Below, piece by piece: positions 11,500 through 24,300 of a DNA stretch of 64,000 bases (the stretch's first letter is position 1; the number at the start of each line of letters is the position of its first letter). Made by a program: the position numbers and the translations under genes. The notes beneath the pieces were generated by a model. It worked only from the letters and a program-made list of their open reading frames with translations. It was not told where the DNA came from and ran no database searches. The stretch covers positions 62,001-126,000 of the forward strand of contig NC_087081.1 in the NCBI RefSeq assembly GCF_026151205.1, given 5' to 3'. Origin of the DNA: Bolinopsis microptera. Its lineage: Eukaryota; Ctenophora; Tentaculata; Lobata; Bolinopsidae.

Positions 11500-12060
11500 G
11501 ATAGAGACTTGAAAATTAAGTATTACAATAACCAAGCTAAAATATTCAATGTTAAACTCAAAAATTTTCACGCGTCTATGAAGAAATATTTAGTTCTGCG
11601 CGTAGTTTTTTGGTCAAATCTACGGCAAATTTTCGCCAATTTTGTTCATAGTTTCAAAATGTTATTTAGTAGACAAATTACTTTCGGACTACATCCATAT
11701 TGTTTATTTAAGTCCAAAAGAAACAACATTTATTTGACTTCAAAATTGTTCAATCTGAATACGAGCTAATTACGACGAAGGGAGGTCACAACACTGCGCG
11801 CAGGAGTGTAGCTGTCGCTGTGAGAAGCCTCATTGAGTGCGCGGCGCGGCACAGTATATAACGCATCGCGCTACAACTATAGTAGTGCAACGCGCTTATA
11901 CAAAATATTGGGTAAGGGTTATTAGGGTCGGGATCAGATTAGAGGACTCAAATTTTTGACAATCATTCAAGGGCCGGCCAGCTAGAAAATTGGTTTAAAA
12001 TTAAATTACGTGACAGTCGATTGTAAAATGATTTAGGGGTCGTTAACGATATTACGTAAT
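11500..12060. repeat. Right arm of the large inverted structure, plus an old foldback interior
   Basis: 11,764-11,800 is the reverse complement of the GC-rich block near 2,590-2,640. 11,905-12,040 is a diverged copy of the interior of the foldback family at 38,605 and 48,935. It has TAGGGTCGGGATCAGATTAG followed by CCAGCTAGA, then TTACGTGACAGTCGA and GTAAAATGATT. This copy lacks both nested insertions seen in the other two, so it shows what the empty interior looks like. Confidence 0.6.
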
Positions 12061-12074
12061 TGATATTTTTTGTC

Positions 12075-12172
12075 ATACGTTGTATGACCCGCCGCGCACG
12101 AGTGCGCGGCTTCCCCTGTATCGTAGAAACTCTACACTATAGTGAAGCGACAGTGGGGATCACCACGTGGTA
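12075..12172 (+). repeat. 104-bp dispersed repeat, copy 2
   Basis: Begins CATACGTTGTATGACCCG, contains the CCGCGCACGAGTGCGCGG hairpin, TGTATCGTAGAAAC and ACTATAGTGAAGCGACAG, and ends CCACGTGGTACAA. It is similar throughout to 13,728-13,828 and to the reverse complement of 2,331-2,434. Confidence 0.8.
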
Positions 12173-13417
12173 CAAATATTTTTTACGTAATTAATATTTT
12201 AACAATTTGTACCCCGTCCCCCCTGCTTTTACTAATTCGCTTGCCCAAACCATGCCTACAATAAAAACTTTTGCACGTCTCCGAAATGGACTATATATGA
12301 ATTCAAAATTTATTGTGGGTTCAAAACAAAATTTTATTTTATTTAAAAAAATTTGTTTTATTTTAATTGAGTATCTAAATGGTCGCTAATCGTGAATGAT
12401 CTCTATGGTGGCAGAGGAGGGTCATTTTAAAAATAAAATAAAAAACCATACTTACGTGGCCAAGGAGGGTCATTCGGCCGAGGAGGGTCATTTTTTAAAA
12501 ATGGCCCTGCTCGGCCATGGCCGAGCAGGGCCAAACAATATGACGCAAAATGGCCCTCCTCGGCCATGGCCGAGGAGGGTCATTTAAAAAATAAAATAAA
12601 AAACCATACTCACGTGGCCGAGGAGGGTCATTCGGCCGAGGAGGGTCATTTTTAAAAAATGGCCCTGCTCGGCCATGGCCGAGCAGGGCCAAACAATATG
12701 ACGCAAAAATGGCCCTCCTCGGCCATGGCCGAGGAGGGTCATTTTAAAAAATAAAATAAAAAACCATACTCACGTGGCCGAGGAGGGTCATTCGGCTGAG
12801 GTATAACACCTCAACCGTCGCCGGCGTTAGATTTGATCCTTCGGTTTCCTGTAAGTGCTCAGTGCATGCTGGTTACTTACCTGGGGACCTCAGGCTATCA
12901 TGTTCATAAACATATTCATAGAGATTAGGCGGAATGACAGGCTGAGCGCGGCCCAGTAAGCTGGTTACAAGCCGTAACTATATAGCCATGGTTGTTCAAA
13001 GTAAAACGTAAGGGTGGTCATTTCACTTGATGGCCCTGCTGCAGCGCAGCAGGGTGGAATTGTTTGCATTGCGTATAATTGTTATCTTATAATTACATGT
13101 CACATTTCTTAATTACTATAGAGCCTAAATTTAGATAATTTAAAGGATATTTCTGTCTTTGGCGCAGTACAGGCCGTGAACACTGCAATCCGATTAAATA
13201 ATGGAGAGATTCCAAAAAACCGTGCGTTCGTTATTTGTGATTGATTTCGTGCGTGAGCCTCCGTGAACATTAGTACCGCTCAAGCATAAATAAAAGTACT
13301 AAGCAGTACGCAGTTCTGCGTACAAATTTGTAGCACAAGTTTCATTCAATTTAACTACCCAATTAGTAATAATAATTGAATTATGTGACATGTAATTGTA
13401 TTATATTTTATATATTA

Positions 13418-13720
13418 AGGGGGCCGGGGGGATCGGGAGGGTCTTCATCAAAATTCTCTCGAAATCGACTTTATAAATGTTATTAATAGGCCGGGAGTGT
13501 TGTAGCGTAATGCACTACTGGGCCGCACCGCGCATCAAATAATTCGTGTCGCAACCACAGATCGGCGAGATGCACCACTGGACCTCGCTGAGCTAGGAAG
13601 GATTGACATCGTGAATCAAAGGGGAGTGATATCTATCAGCTGCTTTTGGTCCCATGGAAAAATATTGTTCCTAGCCGAAATTATCGCCGGTCAAAGGTCA
13701 GCGCTTATGTGTAAATTCAA
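13418..13720 (+). repeat. Broken copy of the TTAA palindromic element
   Basis: TTAAGGGGGCCGGGGG near 13,418 followed by GTCTTCATCAAAATTCTCTC matches the left end of the 33,556-34,289 element. 13,625-13,705 (GGAGTGATATCTATCAGC, TTGGTCCCATGGAAAAATAT, GCCGAAATTATCGCCGGTC) continues the match. An unrelated block with GGGCCGCACCGCGC lies between the two parts. Only one arm is present. Confidence 0.75.
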
Positions 13721-13727
13721 AATTACA

Positions 13728-13828
13728 TACGTTGTATGACCCGCCGCGCACGAAGTGCGGGGCTCCCCCTGTATCGTCGAAGACGATACTATAGTGAAGC
13801 GACAGTGGGGGTCACCACGTGATACAAG
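13728..13828 (+). repeat. 104-bp dispersed repeat, copy 3
   Basis: Same landmarks as copy 2 (CATACGTTGTATGACCCG, ACTATAGTGAAGCGACAG, CACCACGTGATACAA). The internal hairpin is slightly damaged (CACGAAGTGCGGGG). It sits at the inner edge of the right inner arm of the 12,395-14,905 foldback. Confidence 0.8.
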
Positions 13829-14905
13829 AACAACCATGGCTATATAGTTACGGCATGTAACCAGCTTACTGGGCCGCGCTCAGCCTGTCATTCCGCCTAA
13901 TCTCTATGAATATGTTTATGAACATGATAGCCTGAGGTCCCCAGGTAAGTAACCAGCATGCACTGAGCACTTACAGGAAACCGAAGGATCTAATCTAACG
14001 CTGGCGACGGTTGAGGTGTTATACCACATTTTCTTCGTCCGAAGCTTTGCTGTATTAATCATGGACAGCTCCTCATTTAACCCTAGGCCTAACACACGAT
14101 TTCTCGAGTATTCGGCCGAGTAGACCGGGGGCTGCATAGTATATATATATAGGTCCAACAGAACAGAGCGTCCAACAGAACAGAGCGTCAACGCGAACGA
14201 CGCTCACCCCATGGCTAGCGGCACAGACGGCCATTTCTGTCATATTGTTTTGGCTCTGCTCGGCCATGGCCGAGGAGGGCCATTTCTTTGTCATATTGTT
14301 TGGCCCTGCTCGGCCATGGCCGAGCAGGGCCATTTTTAAAAAATGACCCCCCTCGGCCGAATGACCCTCCTCGGCCACATGAGTATGGTTTTTTATTTTA
14401 TTTTTAAAATGACCCTCCTCGGCCATGGCCGAGGAGGGCCATTTTTGCGTCATATTGTTTGGCCCTGCTCGGCCATGGCCGAGCAGGGCCATTTAAAAAA
14501 TGACCCTCCTCGGCAGAATGACCCTCCTCGGCCACGTGAGTATGGTTTTTTATTTTATTTTTAAAATGACCCTCCTCGGCCATGGCCGAGGAGGGCCATT
14601 TTTGCGTCATATTGTTTGGCCCTGCTCGGCCATGGCCAAGCAGGGCCATTTTTAAAAAATGACCCTCCTCGGCCGAATGACCCTCCTCGGCCACGTGAGT
14701 ATGGTTTTTTATTTTATTTTTTAAAATGACCCTCCTCGGCCATGGCCGAGGAGGGCCATTTTTGCACCATATTGTTTGGCCCTGCTCGGCCATGGCCGAG
14801 CAGGGCCATTTTAAAAAAATGACCCTCCTCGGCCGAATGACCCTCCTCGGCCACGTTAGTATGGTTTTTTATTTTATTTTTAAAATGACCCTCCTCGGCC
14901 ACCAT

Positions 14906-15110
14906 ACCATAGATCTCTAACTATTTTTTCAAATTGTTTGTTACAAATTGTAGAGACAATCCAAATAAAAAGTTATAATTTTTGTCCATTTATATCCATT
15001 TTGTCCATGCGGTACCTCATACCTATTTTGACAAAATCGTATGGACAAAAATGGACAAAAACAAAAAACATGATCCTCTTATATGTTTTTATTAGATACT
15101 TTTAAAATTA
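14906..15110. other. No gene; short repeats
   Basis: The phrase TTGTTACAAATTGTAGAGAC (14,938 onward) recurs near 22,432 with changes. TTTTTGTCCATTTATATCCA and ATGGACAAAAATGGACAAAA (14,983-15,060) form an imperfect hairpin. Nothing coding is visible. Confidence 0.5.
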
Positions 15111-15179
15111 GGAGTGTCGGAGTACGTATGTACATTGTATACTCTGTATAAATTATTGAGTGTGAAATATGACATCAAT

Positions 15180-18150
15180 AAACCTCTAATGCTCTATTAT
15201 ATATATGGACACGTTCATTTGAGTTTGAGGATATTGGTAAACAAAAATAATAGCGTTTTTGACGATAGTGGCTTAATTTTGACATCTATTAACCTAGCAT
15301 GTTCAGAAGTTCTGAACATTAGCCATGTAACCCATACTCCCATATGCACCACTCAGAAAGAATATCTATTGTTGTTAGGCACTATAATGTTTCAAAAGTC
15401 ACATTTTGTGTGACCTAGTTAACTGCAGTTGTCTAATTATCGTTCCTTGGTCTGAAATATAGTAAATTAGGTCAATCTAACAATTATGATACAACATTGG
15501 TTAATGGGCACGGATCGAACGGTTACAAGGCAATATTTGGGTAACGTTGTCACACTCATGATACCATACCTCTATTCTACTGTGAGGTGTCCTAAAAACC
15601 CTTTCAACTCATTATTTGATGGTTGCTCCACCAATCATAGCCCTAAAATATGTTGTTTTGAATAGTTAGCTAATACAGGCACTCGGTTATTGGGAAATGA
15701 GGTTAATTCTGTCACAATATAATATGGAATTTAAAATTTTGGGCGAATTATTTATATCTGATTTTGGTTTGAAAGGCGGGAAAATTTTATATGATGACAA
15801 TGTAGTTGATGCAAGTTAAGATCAGTTGATGTTAACATTGTCACAAAAAATTATACGAAATCGTAAACAGATTAAAAACAATGATTATAGAATGAAATAG
15901 TCACTTATAATAACTCTTATAATAACTCTTATAATAACTGATGTGACAAAGTAAACATGTCTTGCCCCTATTTTGAAGATCTATATTCTATACCTCTATT
16001 AGAATATTGTCCAGAACATCAGAGTTTAAGTTTAACAATTTTAGGTTAAATTTGTCAAAGTCACTAAAAATGTGACTAAATTAACTTTTCATGCCCCAAC
16101 AATTTCAAGATAGTGTGTAAAAATTAGCATAGGCTGCTTTATTACCTATATAAATCAATCCAAACTACAAAAAAATATATGTTAATGTGATGACGATTAC
16201 CTAACTCTTATAATAACTGATGTGACAAAGTAAACATGTCTTGCCCCTATTTTGAAGATCTATAACTCTATTAGAATTCAACATTCTTTCATAAACGATT
16301 GGAAGAATATTGTCCAGAACATAAGAACTCAATTTTAAAAATTTAGATTAATTTGTCAAAGACATTGAAAATGTGACAAAATTAACTTTCCCTGCCCCAA
16401 CAGTATCAAGATAGTGTGTTAAAATTGGCATAGGATTTATTACAGGTATATTAAAGTATTAATCGATCCAAACTACGAAAAATATCTTTTAATCTGATGA
16501 CGATTACCTAACTCTTATAATAACTGATGTGACAAAGTAAACATGTCTTGCCCCCATTTTGAAGAACTATACCTCTATTAGAATACTATGTAACTTTATC
16601 ATCAAAAAAATTTCGATAAACTAGTTATTTTGCCAGCAAGGAGCTAACAGAGTTATAATAATTTTTTGTGACAAAATTACCATATTTTTGACCATGTAGC
16701 GGTAGTTTAATTGTGACACTGTTAACATATTACCACCTGATAATGATTTATTTGACTGGTGCATGGTACTAGCAGTGTTGTTTGATCCATAGTACATATA
16801 ATATAAGGGGTTTAAGCTGGTACATCATTATTTGTTCAATTTCACACATGTTCAGATATCATCAAGATTATGTGACAAAGTAAGCTTGGTTGTGCCTTCT
16901 GTGTTTTAATTCCTTACGACTATATGATATAATAACAATTCCCAGCACTTCCAGGCCATCAAATAATCTTACACTACTCAGCATTGCTTATCAGAGTGCC
17001 CTAAACATTCATCACATATTTTCTTTAATGTGTGACAGAGTAAACCTGGATGCACCATCTAACGAAAAAAGTCGTCAAATATGTAGGTAATGGTCATATG
17101 TACCCATCCAATCAACTGGACACTCAACAAGAATTGCGCCGGTTAGCGGACGCTAGATTTCCATCAACCGTAGTGATTGTCATGCCTTTTAAAATTTAAA
17201 ATTTAAATTAACGATAGTTTCATGTTGGTCAAAATATTAAATAATGGTTCTTTATTCACCATTCTTGGGGCGCTACGGAACACAAAATGGAGGGGTTGCT
17301 ATTGTCAATTAGTCAAATTTAAAAAGTTAAATGACCGGACACCGTAGCGCCTGCGCCTGTGTGGTGATATGCAGTTAAAAGTCGTGAAATCCGTAGTAGG
17401 TAATACTAATGCAACTCATAATAACATTTATGGTCCATTTCGTATAACAAATCAAGCACTCACAACAAAACGAGAAGTTAGTATGTTGTACCGCATCATG
17501 ATCAATGATCAATTAAAGAAAAGCGTGAGCTACTTAACACATGTCACATGTAATGTATAAAATCCGGGAAATCGCGTGTTATCTAAATCAATTGGCGCCG
17601 CGCGCAATCGGAAGTGTAATTCGATCAAGATCGTCAAATCGTGCAAACGTATGCGGAGGGTAACCATGGCGACTACACCATAACTGCTCTGCGCGCAGAG
17701 AATATGCATTAAAATAACGTATGCAGAGGGTTATGCATGTTTTGCTTTGTGACACCGTACGAAAAACTTAGCTACCTACTATACCCATTCTCAATTCCTT
17801 CTGCACTTCTATACATCTTATGCCTTTTTAAAGAAAAAGACAGTTGATGTAAAAAATTTGGTCAAGAACGGCAGCAAGGGGTCCATATTTACTCCGTCAC
17901 ATGTTTATAGTGTGACAATGTAACCATTTCCGTGCCGGCCGTATTTAAGCGATATCTTATCACCTGATTAAGATATCGTTATGTGACAAAGTTAGGCTGG
18001 AGGATGAGACGATTATCCTAACCATCAAGGGTTTAAGTAATTTCATAGTGTGAAAAAGTCAACTACACTGTGCCTTTTAATAGGGTCACTTATATTTACC
18101 AATATCCTCAAACTCAAATGAACGTGTCCATATATATCTTACAGAGGTTT
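15180..18150. mobile_element. Inverted-repeat element with iterated TGTGACA motif
   Basis: 15,200-15,241 (ATATGGACACGTTCATTTGA followed by GTTTGAGGATATTGGTAA) is the reverse complement of 18,095-18,140, and weaker pairing (AACCTCT) extends outward. The interior contains an internal tandem repeat of 280-307 bp (starts 15,923, 16,202 and 16,509, the last incomplete). It also carries at least fourteen dispersed copies of TGTGACAAAGTTAAC-like sequence in both orientations (for example near 15,410, 15,942, 16,222, 16,370, 16,528, 16,670, 16,710, 16,870, 17,033, 17,912 and 17,982). No transposase is visible. A GC-rich stretch (17,100-17,750) may be a further insertion. Confidence 0.72.
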
Positions 18151-18390
18151 TCCGACCACAACCCACAGTGAAGAGTAACATTGTTTATATTCAGCCATCA
18201 GCACTCAGCAGCAATTCTGAGAGCTGGAGTTCTCTCTTGCAAGAGATTGTAGGTTTCAATATGTGTCTGTGTCCTAGATAATACATTATTAATAAAATGT
18301 TACTACAGAAGGGAAATGGAATAGTTATCTATTATGGAGATGTGAAAATGAGCCAGTGGTCGAGGAGCCCTTTATTTTGGCATTTTAACA

Positions 18391-21300
18391 ATGGATGCCG
18401 ATGATCTCCTGCTGATGTACATGCCATATTGTGTATACAAGAAAATTACTGTATGTCTTGACGAAGCAATAAAGAAACATCCTGAATTTTTGTCACAACA
18501 CAAAGGGAAGGAAAACAGTGAGTTCGTTATGTTTATTATATTTTATATGCTATACTGTATAACAATATTCGATTAGATTCACTTGAATCTGCTGTATAAC
18601 TTGACCTAAGAAAATTAAATTGAGATATAGATGTAATAGCAGTGTTTAATAATATGTATCATATAATATGTAAAAATACCTGATTTTCACAGTCTTCTAT
18701 TCATAGAATTATCATCACCTGGAGTGTTGCTATTTGACGAATTGTCCCGGAAGAGTTGGACTTGTCATAATCTCAAAGTAGAGATTGAGTCATATGGTGA
18801 TGATGATATCTCTCAAAGCTTTCAAACAAGTGTTAATGGTAAGCTATGTTGTTTATTCCTTAAAATCATATTTTTTATGTGTTTCATTGCATAGATTGTT
18901 GGAGTGTCTTTTCTCTTATAAAGTTGGGGGGGGGGGGGGGGGGGGGGGGGGTCCCAACTACAAAAAATACGAACGCACCCCTAAAATTTCAAATTCGTAT
19001 TTGTATTTTTTCGTATTTTTTACAAATCGTCATTTTGATAATAGAAGATCACACATCTTCGTAATTAATCAGATCTAAGCTCAACTTAGCAGTGAAGAAA
19101 ACTTAAAATAAATATGTAAACCATCATGTATCATACACAAAACCTGGGGGAGCCCCAACAAAAACGATGAACCCACCACAAAATTTTGAAATTCGCTCCA
19201 TTTTCTAGCGTTTTTTCTTTATTAAATTTGGGATATATTGTGATCCATTTTTTATGTTTTATTGGAAATTGGTCCATTTAAGGATATGGTATACTCATTG
19301 AACAGCTATAAATTGTTGTAGATCTTTAATAAGAGAGTACAGTTTACATTGTACCTACTTCCTATCAATAAACGAGTAACCAATATATAATCGAATGATA
19401 TGAATTAATGTGATCAGTCATCTGTACAATGTTTATTGCTAATTTATGATAATACTGTAATGTTTCAAACCTGCTAAGTTTATATTTTGTAATTTCACTT
19501 TACTGTTTTAGGCCGCGGTACCTCTTGAACATCTATCGATACACACTACACATCAGCACCATTCCCTATTATTCAACGTCACTGACATTATATTTTAATA
19601 ATCCACGGCCCAGGAATGCAGTATAGATCAACTTATCCTCAGCCCCCCTGTACGGAGCAGCGCAATATGATTGGCTCTCATTAAAACACGTGACGTGTTA
19701 CTATGTAATTGCAAAATTCGTGGCAAACTTTATGTTTTATGTCGATGTTTATACACGCCTCCCAAATCACAATTTATTTTGACAGTTTACATTTCTATAA
19801 TTGCTCAAGCTATTTCGAGAAATATGTGTTCCCGAAAGAACTTGTGCAGTCCTCTCTCCTTCTCCTCCTCATCAGTACTCCTCTCCTCAGCCTCCTCATC
19901 TCCTCCTTAGTCCTCCTCTCCCTCTCCTCATTCTCCTCATCCTCCTCAGTCCTCTTCCTCAGTCCTACTCCTCTTCCTCCTCAGACCTTTCCTCCCCTCC
20001 TCGTCCCCAGTCCTCATCCTACTCGTCAGTCTCCTCATCCTCCTCGTCAGTCCTCCTCATCCTCCTCATCCTCCTCCTCAGTCCTTCTCCTCCTCATCAC
20101 TCATCAGTCCTCCTTCTCCTTCTCATTCTTCTCATCCTCCTCAGTCCCACTTCCTCAGTCCCTCTCCTCTGCCCTCCTCAGACCTCCTCCTCCTCCTCAG
20201 TCCCCAGTTCCTCATCCTACTCGTCAGTCCTCCTCCTCCTCCTCCTCATCCTCTCCTCCTCTCCTCCTCAGTCCTTCTCCTCCTCGTCAGTCTTCCTCCA
20301 CCTCCTCATCAGTCCTCCTTCTCCCCCCCCTTCTCTTCCTTCCTCCTCTACTCCCTAAGTTATCCTCCTCCTCCTCAGTCCTCCTCCTCCTTCTCTCCTT
20401 CCCTTCTCTCCTCCTTCTCCTCCTACTCATAAGTCCTCCTCCTCCTCAGTCCTCCCCAAGTCCTCTTCGCGTCAGTACTCCTCCGCGTCAGTACTCCTCC
20501 TCCTCATCCTCCTCCTTAGTCCTCCCTCCTCCTCCCTGTCCTACTCTCATCTCCTCCTCCTCATTCTCCTCATCATCCTCAGTCTCTTCCTCAGTCCTCA
20601 TCATCTTCCTCCTCAGACCTCCTCCTCCTCAGTCCCCAGTCCTCATCCTACTCGTCAGTCCTCCTCCCTCCTCCTCCTCCTTCTCCTCCTACTCCTAAGT
20701 CCTCCTCCTCCTCAGTCCTCCCTCAGTTTCTCCTCATCAGTCCTCCTCCAGCCTCCTTCTCCCTCCTTCTCCTGTCGAACCCCCCTATTCTAAGTCCTCC
20801 CTCCATCATCATCCTCCTGGTCCTACCCCAGTCCTCCTCCTCCTCCTCCTCATCAGTCCTCTCCTCCTCTCCCTCCACCTCCTGAGTCCTCCTCCTGAGT
20901 CCTCCTCCTCCTCCTTCTCCTTCTTACTTTCTTATCAGTCCTCCTCCTCAGTCCTCGTCCTCGCTCTCGTCCTCCTCCTCAGTCCTCCTTAGTCCTCGCG
21001 TCCTCTCTAGTCTCCTCCTCCTCCCCCCGTCCTCAGTCCTCTTCCTCTCCTCCTCCTCCTGAGTCTCCTCCTCTGGAGTCCTCTCCTCATCAGTCCTCCT
21101 CCTGGTCCTCCTCCTCATCCTCCTCCACCTCCTGAGTCCTCCTCCTGAGTCATCCTCCTCCTCCTCATTCCTCCTCCGTCATCCTCCTCCCTCAGTCTCC
21201 TCATCCTCCCTCCTCATTCTCCTCCTTATCCTCCTCCTCCTCAGTCTCCCTTCTCATCCATGTCTCCTCCTTCTCTCCTAAAGTCTCCTCCTCAGTCGTC

Positions 21301-24300
21301 CTCCTCCTCTTCATTAGCCCTTGTCCTCATCCTCCTAGTCCTCGTCCTTAGTCCTCATCCTCATCCTCCTCTGTCTTCCTCCTCAGTCCTCTCCTCCTCT
21401 CCTTCATGTCTCCTCCTCCTCATTCTCCTCCTTCTCCTCCTACTGCTAAGTCCTCCTCCATCCCTCAGTCCTCCCCCCAGTCCTCTCTCTCATCAGTCCT
21501 CCCCCAGTCTCTCTTCTCCTCCTCCTCATCCTCAGTCCTCCTCCTCATCATCCTCCTCAGTCCTCCCCAAGTCCTCCTCTTCCTCAGTCCTCCCCCAGTC
21601 CTCCATCTCATCTCCTCATCCTCGTCCTCTCCTCAGTCCTCGTCCTTCTCCTTCTTATCAGTCCTCCCTCCTCAGTCTTCCTCATCATCCTCGTTCTCGT
21701 CTCCTCCTCAGTCCTCCTCGTCCTTAGTCATCCTCCTCTACTCCCCGTCCTCAGTCCTCTTCCTTCTCCTCCCTTCTCGTCTTCCTCTTCCTCCTCCTCC
21801 TCACCAATCCTGCTCCTCTTCCTCAGTCCTCCCTCTCCTTTTCAGTCCTCCTCCTCAGTCCTCCTCCTCCTCAGTCCTCCTCGGTCCTTCTCCTCCTCCT
21901 CCTCAGTCCTCCTCCTCATCCTCCTCCTTCTCCTCTTCCTTCTCCTCCTAATCAGTCCTCCTCCTCAGTCTTCCTCCTCCTCAGTCCTCCTCCTCCTCAG
22001 TCCTCCTCCTCCTCCTCAGTCCTCCTCGGTCCTTCTCCTCCTCGTCAGTCTTCCCCAGTCCTCTTCCTCCTTCTCCTCCTCCTCCTCCTCAGTGCTCCTC
22101 TTCATCAGTACTCCTCCTCCTCCTCATCAGTTTACACAATTTATTGTTACTAAAATGTTTTTAAACGCATTTGAGTCTGTAACATATTGACATGTTACTG
22201 TTACTGCCTCAAAATGTGCTCGAGAATTATTTTGTTTAAGAGAGTTTTACTCTCCAGTACTATGGAAAAGTTGTTACATGATGAATAAAGATTTTGATAA
22301 ATAAAGTGATTTTCATCCCTTTTAATGTTATTAAAAATTGTGTAGACTATTCTTTGTATCTAACTGAGGATTGGAAGTTTGAGAAAGGACCATGGTCATT
22401 AACCGTGCTACCCATTTCTGCAGATAGCCTGTTACAAATTGTGGAGACAATTTAAATCAAAAGTTACTAAAGCGTTCGCTATTTTTTACGATTGTTATTA
22501 CCAACCGTACCTCTTTCAATTGTGGACCGGGTGGATGTTTCTGTCAAACAAGAGTTGATACGACAGTGTGTTGTTTTTCGGACGAAACGATTCTTGTTTA
22601 GAACAAGAAACCATTTTGGGGTTCTGGGACCACCACCAATCGATTTCTTGTCATATTTAAGTACAGAAATAGCTACCTATATCGCCTAGAAACCTCAGAA
22701 AGATCTGATAGAATATTAATATGAATGTGCCATATATAGTCTATATATTATAATATATAATGGGTTCAACCGAAGCTGATTAAATTTCGTTTTAGGAACC
22801 CAACTTACCAGACGTATTTGGCAATAATATTCTGTGATGTAGCATTCAAAGACCTTTATAAATCACAATTAATACATCATGATATCTGAATTGTGATATT
22901 AATATCCCAGTGATTTTGACATTTACGCTTACGTGAGATTGACAAGCAGCTAAACTCCAATTATTAATTAGTAGGTAATCGTAGTATTGTATTTTCATTT
23001 GTTCACCAGTTTTGCTGCGTCTTATTTATCTTCTCTGATGTCATACAGTGTAATATACGAAGATACAACGGAGAATACCAATGAATTTATAGATCCATTT
23101 CTCTGGGATATTTAGTTATTTCTAGAGTAAAAAAATGTTGGTAAAAAATACGAAAAAATACGAAAAAATACGAACGCACCCCTAAAATTTGAAATTCGTA
23201 TTCGTATTTTTTGTAGTTGGACCCCCCCCAAGTTGGCTTAAGTCTGTCTTTGATTCTGACAATAGCTGATCCAGTTACTTAATAGATATTGTGTGCTTGA
23301 TTGGAATTGGTTTTCTCTCTCAATACCAATTTACTACATAAGACTTATCTTACTGCTATCTCAGCAAATAAACACACAACAACTTTGACAATTGACAAAT
23401 GATTAAACCCCAGCTCAAGATTTATGCGAGATTGCGAGCCGGACTCATCGCACAAAATTTGTAAATAAATGAGGAAACAGAAAAAGTTTAACTTAAAAGT
23501 TGAGGTAATTAGGAACTTAACATGTATTTTATACTCTTAACGTGTATTTTATCACTTGTTTATAGCGTGAAAACTTCGACGTAACGCGCGCGAGATTTTT
23601 GCCAGATTTTTGCGAGTTTCGTTTAAATCTCATAGCTAGGCTCACGATATCGTGAGATTCTCCGCGAGATTTCGGCACCCTCTTTCAGCACTACATATTC
23701 GGTCGCGCGCTTGCATTTTCATCGCTTTTCAGCGTGTTTATTCACTGTACTGTCTAAGTCTTAAAGGATACTAGTTGTTATAAGATCAAGATTCACAGTG
23801 GTTACTATAGTTACCATGGTTACCATTAAAGGAGGTACTATTCCTGGCTACAGTCTACTCAATCTTTCTCAGAATATACTTGATACTGCCATAGGCATAG
23901 TGAATTAAAAGTTTGAGAAAGGGTCCCTTCAACTGGAGAACTGACTTATTAATCTTAGCAGGTAATTAACTCTGGATCCTCATCACATTGATTCCATTCT
24001 AAATTCTAGCCATAAACAAAACAAACATTACCAGATAACTCCGTTTACAATAATTTGACATGTTCCAGTGTGAACGAGGCCTTCCCCGGACAAATCCTTA
24101 AATGCCAGTCTTCTCTTGATCTTAGTTCTCTAGATGAAGTACGAACAGTATAATCTATCGGATAACGTATATAACAAGGTGCTCTGATGATAATTTTAGT
24201 AAAATAATTAATAATTGCCAAAAGAATGACCACTGACGAGACTCGAACCCGAGTCAACTGCTTGGCGAGCGCGCCCTAAACCATCGGGCCACGTGAGGCT

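Larger units (their letters stand above)
12395..14905. mobile_element. Foldback element built from palindrome arrays
   Basis: Two tandem arrays with a period of about 160 bp (12,403-12,797 and about 14,250-14,905) are inverted copies of one another. Inside them, 12,805-12,998 is the near-perfect reverse complement of 13,829-14,025. Each array unit contains a perfect palindrome centred on CCATGG, in two variants (CTGCTCGGCCATGGCCGAG with CAG, and CTCCTCGG.. with GAGG). The units also carry an AAAATAAAATAAAAAACCAT block. The ends are related (CTATGGTGGC left; CCACCATACCATAG right) but I cannot define a target duplication. The centre (13,000-13,830) holds pieces of other repeats. Open frames through the arrays on both strands are by-products of the palindromes. 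Confidence 0.85.

Noticed and set aside
11509-11769. 86-aa open frame
   Set aside because: It lies in the diverged inverted arm, has AT-driven composition (K, N, F) and no domain or splice context.
12396-14905. Overlapping frames on both strands reading MALLGHGRAG-like repeats
   Set aside because: They are translations of perfect palindromes in tandem, equal on both strands and broken at array edges.
19709-21951. Long Ser/Pro/Leu-rich open frames, up to 329 aa
   Set aside because: They run in all three + frames through the polypyrimidine tract. Such DNA has almost no stop codons by composition, and there is no splice or domain support.
22492-22689. 65-aa open frame inside the gene A intron insertion
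   Set aside because: No recognisable motif, no homologous copy in the window, and a length expected by chance.
24230-24300. Functional tRNA gene on the minus strand
   Set aside because: Boxes A and B are good but the acceptor and anticodon stems do not pair and the loop lacks U33. It is better read as a tRNA-derived SINE.
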